From Acholeplasmatales bacterium (GTDB lineage Bacteria; Bacillota_I; Bacilli_A; Acholeplasmatales; Anaeroplasmataceae), in NCBI GenBank assembly GCA_017388605.1, contig JAFPIE010000180.1, positions 1 to 6,588 on the forward strand: 6,588 nt of DNA, written 5' to 3'. Numbering within the stretch: position 1 is the stretch's first letter; each line of letters begins with the position of its first letter. This document shows positions 5,858 to 6,588 of the stretch, piece by piece. Made by a program: the position numbers and the translations under genes. Under the pieces are notes generated by a model. That model did no database searches. It had not been told where the DNA came from and worked only from the letters and a program-made list of their open reading frames with translations.

Positions 5858-6588
5858 ATGAATAATGATATCACAGAATTACTAAAATTTGTAGGACTTC
5901 AACATTATGATGTAGATAAAAAAAAGACTACGTTTTATGTTGATCCTACCTCTTCTGAAATGACAGTAAATCTATACTTAAACAGGAGAATTACTGGTTG
6001 CCCATTTTGTAAATCAACACATACTGTAATCAAAGAAACAAAAGAAAAGCATATTAATCATTGTATAAAACCTCAGCAGCATTTATTTATTATATTTCAT
6101 CAAAAGAAATTCAAATGCAAAGATTGTAATCACACTTTTATGGAAAACAATCCAATAGGAGCAAATATCAGCCACTATGGAAAAATACAAATGATTAATC
6201 AACTAAGAAATCCTAGAAAAACATTCTCTGAAGTAGCTAAAGAACACTTTACTACTACTCAACATGTAATAGATATATTTGATGAAATGGTCCAGTTAAA
6301 CCGTCATCATTTAACGAAGGTAGTATGTTTTGATGAAATCTATTCCAAGAAATTAACTAAGACAAAATACTCCTTTGTAATCTTTGATCCAATGTCCAAT
6401 ACTTTACTAGATTTGTTAGATGCAAGACGAAAGAATGTGTTAGAGGAATACTTTATACATATTCCTATAAAAGAGCGATTAAATGTCCAATATGTTAATA
6501 TTGACATGTGGCAAACATATGTAGATATAGCAGAAAGATACCTTCCAAACGCAACAATATGTGTAGATTCTTTTCATGTAATTGAACA
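5858..6588 (+). CDS. ISL3-family transposase, 3'-truncated by the window edge
   Basis: The frame is open from the ATG at 5858 to the last base (243 codons plus 2 bases) with no stop; full ISL3 transposases are around 400-480 aa, so about half is seen. It catalyses movement of its own element through a DDE (RNase H-like) domain. An N-terminal zinc ribbon is visible as CPFC (Cys48, Cys51) and CKDC (Cys87, Cys90), typical of the zf-ISL3 domain, followed by a helix-turn-helix-like region (about 105-140). The catalytic domain opens with VVCFDEI (Asp159), and the second acid is in VNIDMWQTY (Asp216); both contexts match the family. The family-typical DSFHVIE is at 237-243. The third catalytic Glu lies beyond the edge. 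AAAGGAGGT (5846-5854) is an excellent Shine-Dalgarno, though close to the ATG (4 nt after GGAGG). Nothing visible is broken, but whether the gene is intact cannot be judged. Confidence 0.92.
   Translation, partial: MNNDITELLKFVGLQHYDVDKKKTTFYVDPTSSEMTVNLYLNRRITGCPFCKSTHTVIKETKEKHINHCIKPQQHLFIIFHQKKFKCKDCNHTFMENNPIGANISHYGKIQMINQLRNPRKTFSEVAKEHFTTTQHVIDIFDEMVQLNRHHLTKVVCFDEIYSKKLTKTKYSFVIFDPMSNTLLDLLDARRKNVLEEYFIHIPIKERLNVQYVNIDMWQTYVDIAERYLPNATICVDSFHVIE

Larger units (their letters stand above)
5718..6588 (+). mobile_element. Left part of an ISL3-family insertion sequence, right end beyond the window
   Basis: The element is identified by its transposase gene and the structured non-coding lead-in. 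The left boundary is tentative. GGGGGAT occurs at 5718 and again at 5747, and either could be the tip, placing the transposase ATG 140 or 111 nt inside, a plausible spacing for this family. The matching right inverted repeat and the target duplication (8 bp is usual for ISL3) lie outside the window, so neither could be verified. It sits downstream of a terminator and interrupts no visible gene on this side. Confidence 0.72.

Noticed and set aside
1..6588. tRNA, rRNA or riboswitch elements
   Set aside because: By eye, no cloverleaf-like or T-box-like conserved stretch is visible, and the intergenic gaps other than 5663-5857 are under 80 nt.

Overview
The window looks like a chromosomal segment of an AT-rich Gram-positive anaerobe, most likely a Bacillota (Clostridia-type) bacterium. 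The grounds are A/T-biased codon use (TTA, GCA, AAA/AAG, AGA), strong AGGAGG-type Shine-Dalgarno sites, short U-tailed intrinsic terminators, a compact arginine operon, a bacterial acyl-ACP thioesterase and an M18 aminopeptidase. TGA is not read as Trp in the genes examined. I cannot name a species.

All convincing genes lie on the + strand. Positions 1-2863 are the 3' part of an arginine-biosynthesis operon: argB (cut by the left window edge), argD and argF, with 10-nt and 0-nt gaps. ArgB phosphorylates N-acetylglutamate, ArgD aminates N-acetylglutamate semialdehyde to N-acetylornithine, and ArgF carbamoylates ornithine to citrulline. The steps between them (argC, argJ/argE) are not visible and would be expected upstream. 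A clean hairpin terminator (2870-2898) ends the operon.

A second unit begins at once with an extended -10 promoter (2910-2918). It holds an acyl-ACP thioesterase (2943-3677) and, 3 nt later, an M18 metallo-aminopeptidase (3681-4973). A 216-residue membrane protein (5012-5662) follows after 38 nt with no visible terminator between. It has three hydrophobic segments and two SHOCT-like helical repeats at its C-terminus, and its function is unknown. An A/T-flanked, probably bidirectional terminator (5664-5697) closes this unit.

From about 5700 to the right edge the DNA is an insertion sequence. The left end carries three copies of an AAATA-NN-AGGGGGAT motif (two direct, one inverted). Next comes a two-part hairpin (5807-5857) that would partly bury the transposase ribosome-binding site. 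Then comes an ISL3-family transposase reading frame (5858-6588) that is open and continues past the window, so its third catalytic acid and the right end of the element are unseen.

Most of the window is ordinary housekeeping sequence. I see no convincing new multi-gene system. The points most worth a second look are the non-coding architecture of the IS left end and the tandem-SHOCT membrane protein.
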